Positions 53,981-63,495 are shown, counted from the stretch's first letter. The stretch is 64,000 bases of DNA from Alphaproteobacteria bacterium AO1-B (GCA_001890945.1 MLAX01000004.1:310001-374000), one strand, 5' to 3'. Made by a program: numbers and translations. Notes: a model not told the origin generated them from the sequence alone.

Positions 53981-54879
53981 TTGCCACTCTGCTTGAGCCT
54001 TTCAACTACGCCTATATGACCAACGCCATGTGGGTGTCGGCACTTGTCGGCGGCGTTTGTGCGTTCCTTTCTGCCTATCTCATGCTCAAGGGCTGGTCTT
54101 TGATTGGTGACGCTCTTTCGCACTCTGTCGTGCCGGGTGTCGCCGGCGCCTATATTCTCGGTTTGCCGTTTGCTCTAGGGGCTTTCATTGCCGGCGGGCT
54201 CGCTGCCGGAGCGATGCTTTTTCTATCTGAACGCTCGGGATTGAAAGTCGATGTGATCATCGGATTGATTTTCACATCATTCTTTGGACTGGGTCTCTTC
54301 ATCGTGTCGGTCGCTCCGATGTCGGTGTCGATCCAGACGATCACAATGGGCAACATTCTGGCTATCACACCGGAAGACACGCTTCAGCTTGCGATTATTG
54401 GGTTTGTGTCGTTGGGCGTGCTTCTGCTCAAGTGGAAGGACCTGATGGTTACTTTCTTTGACGAGAACCACGCGCGCACCATTGGTCTACGACCAGGGCT
54501 CCTGAAGGCTGTTTTCTTTATTTTGCTGTCTGCTTCCGTTGTGGCGGCCATGCAGACGGTCGGTGCGTTTCTGGTGATCGCTATGGTGGTCACGCCGGGT
54601 GCAACGGCATATCTTCTGTGTGACAGGTTCCCAAGACTGATCGCACTGTCTGTTGTGATTGGATCGGTCACCAGTTTTTCCGGTGCCTATTTCAGCTACT
54701 TTCTGGATGGAGCGACCGGCGGGATCATCGTGCTACTGCAGACCCTGATCTTTCTTGTCGCCTTTGTCTTTGCGCCAAAACACGGCCTTTTGGCCGCGCG
54801 CCGGAAAGCATCAGAAGCGCTGCGCAATGGGCCTCCTGATGCCGTGTTTCCGGGGCCGCCCGGCGGAGGGCCACAATGA
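53977..54879 (+). CDS. sitC: Mn/Fe ABC transporter permease SitC
   Basis: Metal-type (ABC-3) permease of 300 residues with about eight helices. Typical features are the early [23 protein letters not shown] and the coupling region [17 protein letters not shown]. It overlaps both sitB and sitD by four bases. The C-terminus is a Pro/Gly-rich cytoplasmic tail. Confidence 0.92.
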   Translation: MIATLLEPFNYAYMTNAMWVSALVGGVCAFLSAYLMLKGWSLIGDALSHSVVPGVAGAYILGLPFALGAFIAGGLAAGAMLFLSERSGLKVDVIIGLIFTSFFGLGLFIVSVAPMSVSIQTITMGNILAITPEDTLQLAIIGFVSLGVLLLKWKDLMVTFFDENHARTIGLRPGLLKAVFFILLSASVVAAMQTVGAFLVIAMVVTPGATAYLLCDRFPRLIALSVVIGSVTSFSGAYFSYFLDGATGGIIVLLQTLIFLVAFVFAPKHGLLAARRKASEALRNGPPDAVFPGPPGGGPQ

Positions 54880-55745
54880 TGGATCTCGATTTTCTTCTTC
54901 TGCCGTTCAAATTCCCATTCATGCAGAACGCGTTCCTGATCTGCGTTCTGGTCTCGATTCCGACCGCGCTGTTGTCCTGCTTTTTGGTCATGAAGGGATG
55001 GGCGCTGATGGGTGACGCTGTCAGTCATGCCGTTCTTCCCGGCATTGTGCTGGCATACATCGTCGGTCTTCCCTTGATCCTGGGTGCCTTTGCCGCCGGC
55101 ATGGTATGCGCTGTGGCAACCGGTTATCTCTCGACCAACAGCCGGGTAAAGCAGGACACCGTCATGGGTGTTGTTTTCTCCGGCATGTTCGGTCTTGGGA
55201 TCGTGCTCTATGTGGCAGTCGAAACCAACGCTCACCTTGACCACATCCTCTTCGGCAACATGCTCGGTGTTGGCAATCAGGACCTCTGGACCGCTGGCAT
55301 CATCTCATTTGTTGTTGCAGGTGGTCTGGTTTTGAAATGGAAGGATCTTGTCCTTCATAGCTTTGATGCTGCGCAGGCACAGGCCTCGGGGCTGCCGGTC
55401 AATTTGCTTCACTATGGCCTGCTTACTGCACTTTCATTGACGATCGTTGCGACCCTCTCGGCGACCGGGCTGATCCTTGCCATTGGTTTGGTGATTGCAC
55501 CGGGCGCGATTGCATTCTTGCTTGTGCGGAAATTCAGCACGATGCTCTGGGTGTCCGTGGTTGTCTGCATGCTCTCCATGCTTGCCGGTACGTATTTGAG
55601 CTTTTTCATCGACAGTGCGCCGGCACCGACCATTGTCTTGATCCTGACAGCAGCGTTCATTGCAGCCTTCATCCGCCGGCAAATTGTTACTCGGCAGATG
55701 TCTTTGCGCAGGGTTGAGGAGGACAGGACCCTCAAAGAGGTTTGA
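54876..55745 (+). CDS. sitD: Mn/Fe ABC transporter permease SitD
   Basis: Second ABC-3 permease, 289 residues, paralogous to SitC (LVMKGWALMGDAVSHAVLPG near residue 40, LILAIGLVIAPGAIAFLL near 200). Two permease genes are the norm for sitABCD/yfeABCD, in contrast to zinc znuABC with one, supporting Mn/Fe specificity. Last gene of the operon. Confidence 0.92.
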   Translation: MMDLDFLLLPFKFPFMQNAFLICVLVSIPTALLSCFLVMKGWALMGDAVSHAVLPGIVLAYIVGLPLILGAFAAGMVCAVATGYLSTNSRVKQDTVMGVVFSGMFGLGIVLYVAVETNAHLDHILFGNMLGVGNQDLWTAGIISFVVAGGLVLKWKDLVLHSFDAAQAQASGLPVNLLHYGLLTALSLTIVATLSATGLILAIGLVIAPGAIAFLLVRKFSTMLWVSVVVCMLSMLAGTYLSFFIDSAPAPTIVLILTAAFIAAFIRRQIVTRQMSLRRVEEDRTLKEV

Positions 55746-55791
55746 ATTTTACAACGTTTGTTTCCTTTGAAATCGTTCAGGAACAGTGACG

Positions 55792-55828
55792 AAAAAAACC
55801 GCCCCGAAGCGTTCGGGACGGCTTTTTC
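55792..55828. terminator. Bidirectional terminator between sitD and the MBL-fold gene
   Basis: CCGCCCCGAA and TTCGGGACGG form a ten base-pair stem with one mismatch around GCG (55799-55821). It is flanked by seven A residues on the left and CTTTTT on the right, so it can end both convergent transcripts. Confidence 0.85.
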
Positions 55829-55848
55829 GTTTTGGACTTTTGACCGGG

Positions 55849-56907
55849 TCAGTTTTTGACCGGAAGTGTCAACGAGACAAGATCCTGGCCCACAATCGTG
55901 GTGCCGTCGAAACCGCTATCGGCCACGGCTCCGGTATAGTCCTCGTTGGTCAATGCGCCTTCAGGGAGTTTGTAGGGGCCTTGGCGCGGGGCGCCGACCG
56001 GCGGGATCAGATGGGTGAGCATCAAGTGTTTTACCCCGGCCCTGCGGGCAAGATGCCCAAGGTCCGTGGCATTGCTTTGACGGAAATAAATCGGTGGCGG
56101 GAAGCCCGTGCCACCGTCTGGCCCCATGACCGGGTGGATCGTGGAATGCACGACAATGTCCGCACCTTGTGCCAGCTTTTCGACCTGGCCTGATGTAGAT
56201 GTCTCTCGCGGCGGCTTGCGCACATCATTGCCTGCATCACCGCCGATCACCACGCTGCCGGCAGGGGTATCCACCCGATAGGAAGCATGTCCTGGGATGT
56301 GTGTTGACCGGATGGCGCTGACTTTTACGTCGCCTTTTGACCAGACTTCCTGGGCCTCATCTTGAGGTTTGAAGTCCTTGACATTGATCAGCTCGGCCGG
56401 GCCGCCGGGAAGGCGTTTTTTGTTTTCAGCAAGCCGTTGGGCGATTTCACCGGAGTTGATCAAGGCATCTCCGATATGTGTGGCAAAGCGCTCGCAGCTT
56501 AAGGAGAAGCCAAGCGGAGATTTGGTTTCCTCACTGCACACCAGATCAACCTTCGGCCCGCCAGAATTAAAGTGCCAGCGCAGCTGCATCATGTCTGCAA
56601 GGCCTTCGGTGTGATCGGAATGCAGATGGCTCAGGAAAATCGCATCGATTTTGCCGACCGGTACACCGGCCTGGGACAGGCGCTGCGTGGTTCCACGGCC
56701 GGTATCGAACTGCAAGCGCATGTCATTGCATTTGTTTTCTTCCGAGCCGTACTGCACAAGAGTACCGGCACCCGCCTGTCCTTGAAAGACAGGTGGTCCG
56801 CCTTGGGTGCCGGTTAAGGTGACTTTGAGACAGTTTTCTGCCAGTGCGGGCGGCGCCATCAAGGTGCCTGCGCTGAGCAGTAATCCAGAAATCAGTGTCC
56901 GAAACAT
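55849..56907 (-). CDS. Secreted metallo-beta-lactamase-fold hydrolase (RNase Z/arylsulfatase-like)
   Basis: MBL-fold protein of 352 residues with a signal peptide (1-23, cleaved after ALA). Metal site SHLHSDHTEG lies near 92-101; later ligands are in IRSTHIPGHASY (~210), IGGDAGND (~232) and the C-terminal MLTHLIPPV (~305). The group includes periplasmic arylsulfatase-like and phosphodiesterase enzymes; substrate unknown. GGGAGGAAACG precedes the ATG. It stands alone on the minus strand. Confidence 0.8.
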   Translation of the reverse strand: MFRTLISGLLLSAGTLMAPPALAENCLKVTLTGTQGGPPVFQGQAGAGTLVQYGSEENKCNDMRLQFDTGRGTTQRLSQAGVPVGKIDAIFLSHLHSDHTEGLADMMQLRWHFNSGGPKVDLVCSEETKSPLGFSLSCERFATHIGDALINSGEIAQRLAENKKRLPGGPAELINVKDFKPQDEAQEVWSKGDVKVSAIRSTHIPGHASYRVDTPAGSVVIGGDAGNDVRKPPRETSTSGQVEKLAQGADIVVHSTIHPVMGPDGGTGFPPPIYFRQSNATDLGHLARRAGVKHLMLTHLIPPVGAPRQGPYKLPEGALTNEDYTGAVADSGFDGTTIVGQDLVSLTLPVKN

Positions 56908-57008
56908 CGTTTCCTCCCAATGGTTTCGTTTCTTCCTTCTTTGAGTCCCGTTTTTCTTGATCCTTTGGACGGCGCTGCGTGCTTTGCCCGGCGCCGGCCG
57001 ATTTTTGC

Positions 57009-57395
57009 TTACGAGAAACTCGTTTTTTTCGCCGAAAGACCGACCGACAGCGTGAAACTGCCTTCATTGATCATCCAGCGTCGGAGTGTGTAGCTGCGAA
57101 CCCCGCGCGCATGCATCGGGTCGCCATCAGCAAGCGCTCGAGCTTCTTCCAGAGACGTCGCTCGATAGATGATCATGCCTTCGCCCTGCATTTCTTCGCC
57201 GGTTTCATCGGAGACCGGACCAGCAAAGGCGAGACTGCCTGATGCTTCCAACTGCGCCTGGTATGCGAGGTGATCTGGGAGGGTCCCGGGAATGTCTGCA
57301 CCCGGACCGACAGGCTTTGTGTTGACGACATAAAGCTCCAATGCAAGCGCACCGCGCTCTTTGGCGACCTGCTTATATTCCTGCCATTTGGGCAT
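57009..57395 (-). CDS. YciI family protein
   Basis: Small protein of 128 residues with the ferredoxin-like YciI fold: ALELYVVNTKPV near the start, GPVSDETGEEMQGEGMIIYRA and the family segment DPMHARGVRSYTLRRWMINEGS. YciI relatives include the dehydrochlorinase-like TftG and muconolactone isomerase-like folds, so a role in the adjacent aromatic cluster is conceivable. ATG 57395 has GGAGGA upstream. Divergent from the FAH-family gene across about 100 bases. Confidence 0.75.
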   Translation of the reverse strand: MPKWQEYKQVAKERGALALELYVVNTKPVGPGADIPGTLPDHLAYQAQLEASGSLAFAGPVSDETGEEMQGEGMIIYRATSLEEARALADGDPMHARGVRSYTLRRWMINEGSFTLSVGLSAKKTSFS

Positions 57396-57423
57396 TTTTA
57401 TCCTCCAATTTTGAAGTAGTATA

Positions 57424-57466
57424 AAAAAATCGATATTATTTGACAAATTAAAAAAACGTCGTCAAA
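57424..57466. promoter_or_regulatory. Divergent promoter of YciI and FAH-family genes
   Basis: The gap holds AAAAAATCGATATT followed by ATTTGAC, almost identical to an element upstream of coxM, and an inverted repeat TTTGAC-N16-GTCAAA (57439-57466). TTGACA at 57440 could be a -35 box for the rightward operon. Confidence 0.45.
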
Positions 57467-57498
57467 GTGAGATGGTATTCGTTAACACCGAGGAAATC

Positions 57499-58380
57499 AT
57501 GCGCTTCATTGTGGGAACCGGGCCTGGAGGACAGGGCGTTTATCTGGTCGAAGGTCAAAAGGCTTGGAACTTGACGGCACTGGACCGCAAAGTTGGCTAT
57601 GATCTTATGGGTTTGATTTCCGGCGCAGCGGATCTTTCCGAACTGGTGGCCAAAAAAGAAGAAGGTGCCAGTTTTGATCTGTCCGCGATTACGCCGGAAT
57701 TGCCGGTGGCGGCACCCGGCAAGATCATTTGCCTTGGGTTGAACTACGTCGATCATATCAAGGAAGGCGGTTACGATGTGCCGACCTATCCGGCGCTCTT
57801 CATGCGGTCGATGACGTCAATGATCCCCGCCGGGGCGCCCATGGTGCGTCCTTCTTGTTCCGAGCAGCTCGATTATGAAGCCGAACTAATGGTGATCATC
57901 GGCAAAGGCGGCCGGCATATCAGTGAAGACAGCGCGTTGGATCACGTCTTCGGTTACACGCTTTTCAACGACGGTTCCGTTCGCGAATATCAGCGCAAAA
58001 CCCATCAATGGACGCCTGGTAAGAACTTTGACGGAACTGGTCCCGTGGGTCCAGTGGTTGTGACGCCAGACGAGCTGCCAAAGGGCGCTGAAGGCTTGAA
58101 AATCGAAAGCCGGGTCGGCAGCGAAATTTTGCAAAGCGCGACCACGTCCGACATGCTGTGGAGCGTGGCCCGTACGATCTCTACCATCTCTGAATATACG
58201 ACCCTGGAGCCGGGTGATTACCTTGCCATGGGGACACCCCCTGGCGTGGGGCACGCGAAGACGCCTCAGCGCTGGCTGCGACCGGGTGAAGTGGTTGAAG
58301 TCGAAATCGAAGGCATCGGTATTTGTGCAAATCCGATTGTCGCTGAAGAAGACATGCGCGCGACGGAGGCCGCCGAATGA
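57499..58380 (+). CDS. Fumarylacetoacetate hydrolase family protein
   Basis: FAH-superfamily enzyme of 293 residues. The N-terminal ~65 residues are a typical short domain; the catalytic part begins KIICLGLNYVDHIKE near 74. Metal ligands Glu-x-Glu are in QLDYEAELMVIIG (~120) and Asp in LFNDGSVREYQ (~155). Members hydrolyse or decarboxylate 2,4-diketo or 2-oxo-4-enoic acids from ring cleavage. Start ATG 57499 follows GAGGAAATC. First gene of a seven-gene rightward unit; overlaps the nitroreductase gene by ATGA. Confidence 0.85.
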   Translation: MRFIVGTGPGGQGVYLVEGQKAWNLTALDRKVGYDLMGLISGAADLSELVAKKEEGASFDLSAITPELPVAAPGKIICLGLNYVDHIKEGGYDVPTYPALFMRSMTSMIPAGAPMVRPSCSEQLDYEAELMVIIGKGGRHISEDSALDHVFGYTLFNDGSVREYQRKTHQWTPGKNFDGTGPVGPVVVTPDELPKGAEGLKIESRVGSEILQSATTSDMLWSVARTISTISEYTTLEPGDYLAMGTPPGVGHAKTPQRWLRPGEVVEVEIEGIGICANPIVAEEDMRATEAAE

Positions 58381-59057
58381 CAATGGCAGCGTCGCAAGCA
58401 CCGGTTGGAGAAGCTCTGGCAACATTGCGTGCTGAGGCCCAGGATGTGGTCCGGTCCCTACGCGAACGGGTTACGAAACTTGATGATGACGGCATTGATC
58501 TGATCCTGCGCCAGGCGCGTTCGCATTATGCCTGGCAGGACAAGCCGGTGTCCCGTGACACGCTTGAATTGCTTTACGAGATCACCGCTGCAGGTCCAAC
58601 GAGCATGAACACCTGTCCGGCGCGGTTCTTCTTCATCGAGAGCCAGGCTGCAAAAGAGCGGCTGGCCAAGTCGCTCAAGGACAAGAATATCGACAAGATG
58701 ATGTCTGCACCGGTGGCTGTGATCATTGCCCATGATCTGGACTTCTGGAAAGAGCTGCCATTCCTGTTTCCGCACGAGGACCGGCGGCCGCATTTTGAAG
58801 GCAAGCCCGAACATTCCGAGACGACCGCATTCCGCAACGGGACGTTGCAAGGCGCCTATTTCATGATCGCTGCACGGGCCCTCGGTCTTGATGTGGGAGC
58901 CATGTCCGGCTTTTCAAACATGATAGTCGATGAGGAGTTTTTTGCTGGCACGACGTTGAAATCAAACTTCTTGTGTAATCTTGGATATGCGGATGAGAGT
59001 GCGTTGTTCCAAAAACTGCCGCGGTTGCCGTTTGAGACCGCCTGCAAGTTCTTGTGA
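58377..59057 (+). CDS. RutE-like nitroreductase family protein
   Basis: Flavin-dependent nitroreductase-family protein of 226 residues. The pattern from ~45 onward (RQARSHYAWQDKPVSRDTLELLYE, AAGPTSMNTCPARFFF, KTM-like DKMMSAPVAVIIAHD, LPFLFPH) closely follows RutE, the malonic semialdehyde/3-hydroxypropionate oxidoreductase. It has about 30 extra N-terminal residues. No other rut gene is near, so a related small-aldehyde or enone reduction in the ring-cleavage pathway is more likely than pyrimidine catabolism. Confidence 0.82.
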   Translation: MTMAASQAPVGEALATLRAEAQDVVRSLRERVTKLDDDGIDLILRQARSHYAWQDKPVSRDTLELLYEITAAGPTSMNTCPARFFFIESQAAKERLAKSLKDKNIDKMMSAPVAVIIAHDLDFWKELPFLFPHEDRRPHFEGKPEHSETTAFRNGTLQGAYFMIAARALGLDVGAMSGFSNMIVDEEFFAGTTLKSNFLCNLGYADESALFQKLPRLPFETACKFL

Positions 59058-59063
59058 GGCCGC

Positions 59064-59522
59064 ATGCCGAGCTTGAGAGAAAAAACAGTCGTCAAGCTTC
59101 GTGCCAAAGGGCTGGGCATCTGCCATTCACGGACAGACGTTTCCATACGCGACTTGACCTTTCAGATCGATGAACCGGAGGCACGAGGTGGCACAAATCT
59201 GGGACCAGCGCCAACAGAAGCTGCATTGGCCGCTCTGGCGGGTTGTACAAATGTAATCGGGCACAAGTGTGCCAGCAAACTGGGGGCCGACATCGGTCAC
59301 CTGACAATCGAAATTACCTGCGAATTCGATCGCCGGGGCGTCACTCTTGAGGAGGAGATCGACGTTCCCTTTGTCGCGTTGCGGCAGGTGGTGACCAGCG
59401 ATGGTTCGGTCTCGCAAGAGGAGCTCGACCGCGTCGGATCTGAAGTCGCCAAGTACTGTCCCCTGTCCAAACTGTTTGAACAGTCGGGGACCTCAATGGA
59501 GACAACTTGGGCCAAGGCCTGA
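59064..59522 (+). CDS. OsmC family protein
   Basis: OsmC/Ohr-fold protein of 152 residues. The two peroxidatic-type cysteines are in ALAGCTNVIGHK (~58) and VAKYCPLSKLFE (~133), as in OsmC peroxidases. It follows the nitroreductase by six bases and precedes a TRAP receptor by 28. It may detoxify organic peroxides or thiol adducts generated during ring oxidation; direct catabolic function is not known. Confidence 0.83.
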   Translation: MPSLREKTVVKLRAKGLGICHSRTDVSIRDLTFQIDEPEARGGTNLGPAPTEAALAALAGCTNVIGHKCASKLGADIGHLTIEITCEFDRRGVTLEEEIDVPFVALRQVVTSDGSVSQEELDRVGSEVAKYCPLSKLFEQSGTSMETTWAKA

Positions 59523-59550
59523 AGTCTCTGATGTTTTGGGAGGAAATGTG

Positions 59551-60636
59551 ATGATCGGAAAACTGACCAGACGGAGCGTAATCGCTCTTGCCGCGTTAAG
59601 CGCAACTGCAATGCCGTCTTTTGCGACCGAAACCATCAAGGCGGTTGTGATTGATGGCTATCCGGCCCGTGCGATGTGGGTCAAGGAGTTCACAAACTTC
59701 TTTATTCCTGAAGTCGACAAACGCCTTGCTGAAAAAGGCAACTACAAGATCGACTGGCAAGAGAGCTATGGTGGGTCAATCGTCAAACCGAAAGGCGTTC
59801 TCGAGGGCGTTAAGCTCGGCCTGGGCGACATCGGGATTGTCACCACGATCTTCCATTCATCCAAGCTGCCAAGTCAGGCTTTGTCCGCCGTGACACCGTT
59901 CATTGCGCCGGATGCCCGGGCTGTTGCCAAAGCGGTCGACGAGATCGCCAAGAAATACCCGACCATGCAGAAGGAGTTTGAGGCTCAAAACCAGGTCTAT
60001 CTGGCAACGGGCGTGGTGCTCGACACCTACCAAGTGTTTTCCAAGGAGCCGATCAACTCGCTGTCCGACTTGAGCGGATCCAAGGTTGCCGGTGCAGGCA
60101 TGAACTTGCGGTACCTGGAAGGTCTCGACAATGCCGCCGGTGTGCGCGGGGGGCTGACGGACTTCTACAACATGCTGCAGACCGGACTGGTCGACAACGC
60201 GATGCTGTGGCCTGAAGCTGCCAAAACCTTCAAGATCGCTGAAGTGGCACCGTATATGCTCAAAGCGGATCTCGGCGCGGTGAATTCCAAAACAATCACC
60301 GTGAACAAGGACTACTGGGACAAGCTCCCGGATGAAGTCAAGGAGGTGCTGCAGGACGTGGCTGTTGCATATCGCGATCACGTGGCCGGTGTTGCCATGG
60401 ACCGCGCTGAAGCAAGCCGTGCCGCTTATGTGGAATCCGGCGGCACGATCGTCGAGATGGACCCGGCTGAACGTGCACAATGGGCCGCAAACATGCCGAA
60501 TATCGCGGTCGAATGGGCTGCAGATCTCGACACAAAAGGCGAGCCAGGCAGTGACATGCTGAAGTCCTATACGGCCAAACTGAAGGAAGCCGGCCATACC
60601 CCGGTCCGGGACTGGTCCGCGGAACTGACGCAGTAA
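59551..60636 (+). CDS. TRAP transporter substrate-binding protein (DctP)
   Basis: TRAP receptor of 361 residues. The signal has RRSVIALAA and ends near PSFATE. Family segments include KLGLGDIGIVTTIFHSSKLP (~95) and DLSGSKVAGAGMNLRYLEG with PEAAKTFKIAEVAPYM later, marking the DctP ligand cleft. The start is ATG 59551 after GGGAGGAAATG; an upstream reading overlaps osmC. Different branch from the receptor at 19664. Ligand is presumably the aromatic or carboxylate that this cluster degrades. Confidence 0.88.
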   Translation: MIGKLTRRSVIALAALSATAMPSFATETIKAVVIDGYPARAMWVKEFTNFFIPEVDKRLAEKGNYKIDWQESYGGSIVKPKGVLEGVKLGLGDIGIVTTIFHSSKLPSQALSAVTPFIAPDARAVAKAVDEIAKKYPTMQKEFEAQNQVYLATGVVLDTYQVFSKEPINSLSDLSGSKVAGAGMNLRYLEGLDNAAGVRGGLTDFYNMLQTGLVDNAMLWPEAAKTFKIAEVAPYMLKADLGAVNSKTITVNKDYWDKLPDEVKEVLQDVAVAYRDHVAGVAMDRAEASRAAYVESGGTIVEMDPAERAQWAANMPNIAVEWAADLDTKGEPGSDMLKSYTAKLKEAGHTPVRDWSAELTQ

Positions 60637-60665
60637 GCCGCAGGCTTGAGTACAGGATTAGCTCT

Positions 60666-61226
60666 ATGCTGCGTCTTCTGGACACCGGCCTTAAGGCCTT
60701 GGCAACAGCAGCCAACTGGGTAGCGATCGGCGCTAACGCAGTTGGCACCCTGATCGTGCTCGGTCTGGTTCTGGTGGTCAATTATGATGTGGTGGCGCGT
60801 GGCTTCTTCAACGCGCCATTCCGGGGCGCCGTCGAAGTCGTTCAGTTCTCGATGGTTCTGATCGTCTTCCTGCAGTTGCCTGATGTTGTCCGGATGAGCC
60901 GGCTCACTCGTTCCGATGGATTTCTGACGATCTTGGGAACAACCCGGCCCAAACTGGCTGACACGATCCGCAGGGTGATCGACTTTGCTTCGGCGGTTTT
61001 CATGGCTTTGGTTGCCTATGCAATTTGGCCGGAGTTCGTCGAAATGTATGAGACAAAAGACTTCTTCGGTGTCCCCGGTATCTTCACTGCCCCTTGGTGG
61101 CCGATCAAGCTGGCCATCTATCTTAGTGCGTTCCTCTGTGCCGTGCTGTTTGTTTTGAGGGTTCTCAAACGTGATCAGGGCTTTGGCCAGACACGTTTGC
61201 CGGACGAGGCAAAGGACAAGACGTGA
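60666..61226 (+). CDS. TRAP transporter small permease (DctQ)
   Basis: Four-helix membrane subunit of 186 residues; helices near 18-38, 55-75, 100-120 and 135-158. The NYDVVARGFFNAPFRGAVE segment is characteristic. It has a weak ribosome site (AGGA eight bases upstream) and lies 29 bases after the receptor gene without a hairpin, unlike the other transporter operons here. Overlaps the large permease by four bases. Confidence 0.87.
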   Translation: MLRLLDTGLKALATAANWVAIGANAVGTLIVLGLVLVVNYDVVARGFFNAPFRGAVEVVQFSMVLIVFLQLPDVVRMSRLTRSDGFLTILGTTRPKLADTIRRVIDFASAVFMALVAYAIWPEFVEMYETKDFFGVPGIFTAPWWPIKLAIYLSAFLCAVLFVLRVLKRDQGFGQTRLPDEAKDKT

Positions 61227-62530
61227 CCCCTTTTGAAATCGGTACCCTGTCCGTCGTCGCGATCGTCGTTCTCGTCTATCTCGGCGTCTATATCCCGATC
61301 GCGCTCGGTCTGGTGTCTTTTGTTTCCATCATCTTGATGCGGGACAACTTCGATCTCGCGATCAATCTTCTGAAAATAGCCATTGGCGACAGTGTGATGG
61401 AATACACTTTCGCCACCGTGCCACTCTTCACATTCATGGGTTTGATCGTCTCCAAGGCAGGGCTTGGGGCCGATATTTATCAGGTCATGAATTCCGGATT
61501 CCGGAGAGTCAAGGGCGGGATCGGCATGGCGACCGTCGGTGCCAATGCGGTCTTTGCTGCAGTGACCGGATCTTCCATTGCCTCCGCTTCGGTCTTCTCC
61601 AAGGTTTCCGTGCCGCAAATGCTGGCGTTCAACTACAACCCGCGTTTCGCAGTCGGGGTGGTGGCAGGGTCGTCGGTCCTTGGGATGATCATTCCGCCAT
61701 CGGCGATGTTGATCATCTATTCCTTCGTCGCTGAGCAAAGCGTCGGCGATATGTTCCTTGCCGGTGTTGTTCCTGGCTTGATGTTGGCGGCAGCTTACGT
61801 TGTTGCGATCTTCTTGATGGGACGTTTCACGCCAAAATATGTCGGCGGTCGTACATCGGATGAAACAGAGTGGATGAGCCCTCTGGAAATCGCCGACAAA
61901 ACCATTCCAACGCTCTTGTTAATCGTTGCGGTTCTCGGCGGGATATACACCGGATGGCTAACCCCGGTCGAAGCAGGTGCTGCAGGATCTCTTCTTGGAT
62001 TGCTGATCGCCGCGTTCCGGAAAAAGCTGACCTTGCAGTCGCTATGGCAAGCGCTTTTGGAAACCGGTCACATCACGGCGTCCATCCTTTTCCTGATCAC
62101 CGCAGCCTCGATCTACAGCCGGATGCTCGGTCTCGCAGGCCTGCCGAATGAGCTCGGAGATCTCCTTACGGAAACGCAAATGACCTTCTTTTGGGTCATG
62201 GTGATCTATGTGCTGATGATGATTTTCCTTGGCACCATTCTCGATACCGCGTCGATCATTCTCATCGTGGTGCCCTTGTTCCTGCCGCTGGTCGAACCGA
62301 TGGGCATGTCCCTTGTCTGGTTCGGGATTGTGACGGTGGTCGGCGCGGAAATCGGACTTCTAACTCCGCCACTCGGCATTTCGTGTTTTGTGATCAAGGC
62401 AACGCTCAACGACCCTAGGATTTCCTTGAAGGATGTGTTCATCGGCGCGTTTCCCTTCGCGCTGGTGATGCTGGTCGTTCTAATCGCTCTGATCCGCTGG
62501 CCGTCCTTGAGCCTGGCCATCTTAAACTAA
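61223..62530 (+). CDS. TRAP transporter large permease (DctM)
   Basis: Large permease of 435 residues, normal length with about 12 helices. Hallmarks: AVTGSSIASASVFSKVSVPQM, GSSVLGMIIPPSAMLIIYSF and GAEIGLLTPPLGISCFVI. Starts with ATG... read from GTG 61223 overlapping dctQ. It is followed after ten bases by the dioxygenase gene, so transport and ring cleavage are cotranscribed. Confidence 0.9.
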   Translation: MTPFEIGTLSVVAIVVLVYLGVYIPIALGLVSFVSIILMRDNFDLAINLLKIAIGDSVMEYTFATVPLFTFMGLIVSKAGLGADIYQVMNSGFRRVKGGIGMATVGANAVFAAVTGSSIASASVFSKVSVPQMLAFNYNPRFAVGVVAGSSVLGMIIPPSAMLIIYSFVAEQSVGDMFLAGVVPGLMLAAAYVVAIFLMGRFTPKYVGGRTSDETEWMSPLEIADKTIPTLLLIVAVLGGIYTGWLTPVEAGAAGSLLGLLIAAFRKKLTLQSLWQALLETGHITASILFLITAASIYSRMLGLAGLPNELGDLLTETQMTFFWVMVIYVLMMIFLGTILDTASIILIVVPLFLPLVEPMGMSLVWFGIVTVVGAEIGLLTPPLGISCFVIKATLNDPRISLKDVFIGAFPFALVMLVVLIALIRWPSLSLAILN

Positions 62531-62540
62531 GGGGAGCACC

Positions 62541-63410
62541 ATGCGCAGCGTCACCAAAGACAACATAACTGACGTCTTCATGAACTATTTCGGGCCGGAT
62601 ACGGATCCGCGCCTCAGAGAGATATTGCAGAGCCTTGTCACCCATCTGCATAACTTTGCCCGGGAGACGAACCTCACTCATGCCGAATGGCGCAAGGGCA
62701 TCGAGTTCCTCGAGTGGGCCGGAGATATCTCAGACAAGGAACGGCACGAGTTTGTGCTTTTGTCCGATGTTCTGGGCCTCTCCTCGCTGGTTGACATGCT
62801 GCACTCTCATCCTGAGGGCACGTCTTCCAGTGTGCTTGGGCCGTTCCATATTACGGGGTCTCCACCGCTTCCGATTGGCGGGGATCTGCGTGGTGATTTC
62901 AAGGAACAAGTCCTGCTTGCCCAAGGTATCGTGCGGGACATGGACGGAAATCCCATTGAGGGTGCCGAACTTGATATCTGGCAGACGGCACCGAATGGTC
63001 TGTACTCCAGTCAGGACCCTGATCAGGATACTTACTCCTTCCACGGGATCCAAACCACGGGCGCAGATGGCCGTTATGCGTTCACGTCTGTAAAGCCGGT
63101 GAGTTACACGGTTCCAAGTGATGGCCCGGTTGGCGATATTCTTCGGGCCAGCGGACGCCATCCGTGGCGCCCGTCACACCTTCATTATATTGTTACGGCT
63201 CCGGGGTTCCGACCGCTCGTTACAGAGATTTTTCCAGATGATGATCCGTATCTGGATGAGGACACCGTGTTCGGGGTGCGTGAAGATCTCGTAATGACCT
63301 ATGTCGAGAAGCCAGCTGGGAGCTTCCCGGCAGACGGCTTTGAACTCTCCGGTAAGGTGGACGGTACCTACCTCCTGGCAGACTTCGACCTGGTTCTGGT
63401 CCGGGAGTAA
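62541..63410 (+). CDS. Intradiol ring-cleavage dioxygenase (hydroxyquinol/catechol 1,2-dioxygenase type)
   Basis: Non-haem iron(III) dioxygenase of 289 residues. The helical N-terminal dimerisation domain (~1-100) is followed by the beta-sandwich core. Iron ligands are Tyr in PNGLYSSQD (~155), Tyr in SYTVPSDGPVG (~190), and His-x-His in RPSHLHYIV (~215). The PSDGPVG segment and length point to hydroxyquinol 1,2-dioxygenase rather than protocatechuate enzymes. It would give a maleylacetate- or muconate-type product. GGGGAGC precedes the ATG; a terminator follows. Confidence 0.87.
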   Translation: MRSVTKDNITDVFMNYFGPDTDPRLREILQSLVTHLHNFARETNLTHAEWRKGIEFLEWAGDISDKERHEFVLLSDVLGLSSLVDMLHSHPEGTSSSVLGPFHITGSPPLPIGGDLRGDFKEQVLLAQGIVRDMDGNPIEGAELDIWQTAPNGLYSSQDPDQDTYSFHGIQTTGADGRYAFTSVKPVSYTVPSDGPVGDILRASGRHPWRPSHLHYIVTAPGFRPLVTEIFPDDDPYLDEDTVFGVREDLVMTYVEKPAGSFPADGFELSGKVDGTYLLADFDLVLVRE

Positions 63411-63430
63411 GTTCTATAGCTACGCAGCAT

Positions 63431-63460
63431 AAAGGCGGGTCATTTGGCCCGCCTTTTTTA
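63431..63460. terminator. Terminator after the dioxygenase gene
   Basis: AAAGGCGGG and CCCGCCTTT pair with an eight-base loop and are followed by TTTTTT, a strong rightward terminator that also serves the convergent regulator gene. Confidence 0.88.
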
Positions 63461-63495
63461 TACCTGACCCACTCTTTGAGAGCTGGACTAGCTCT

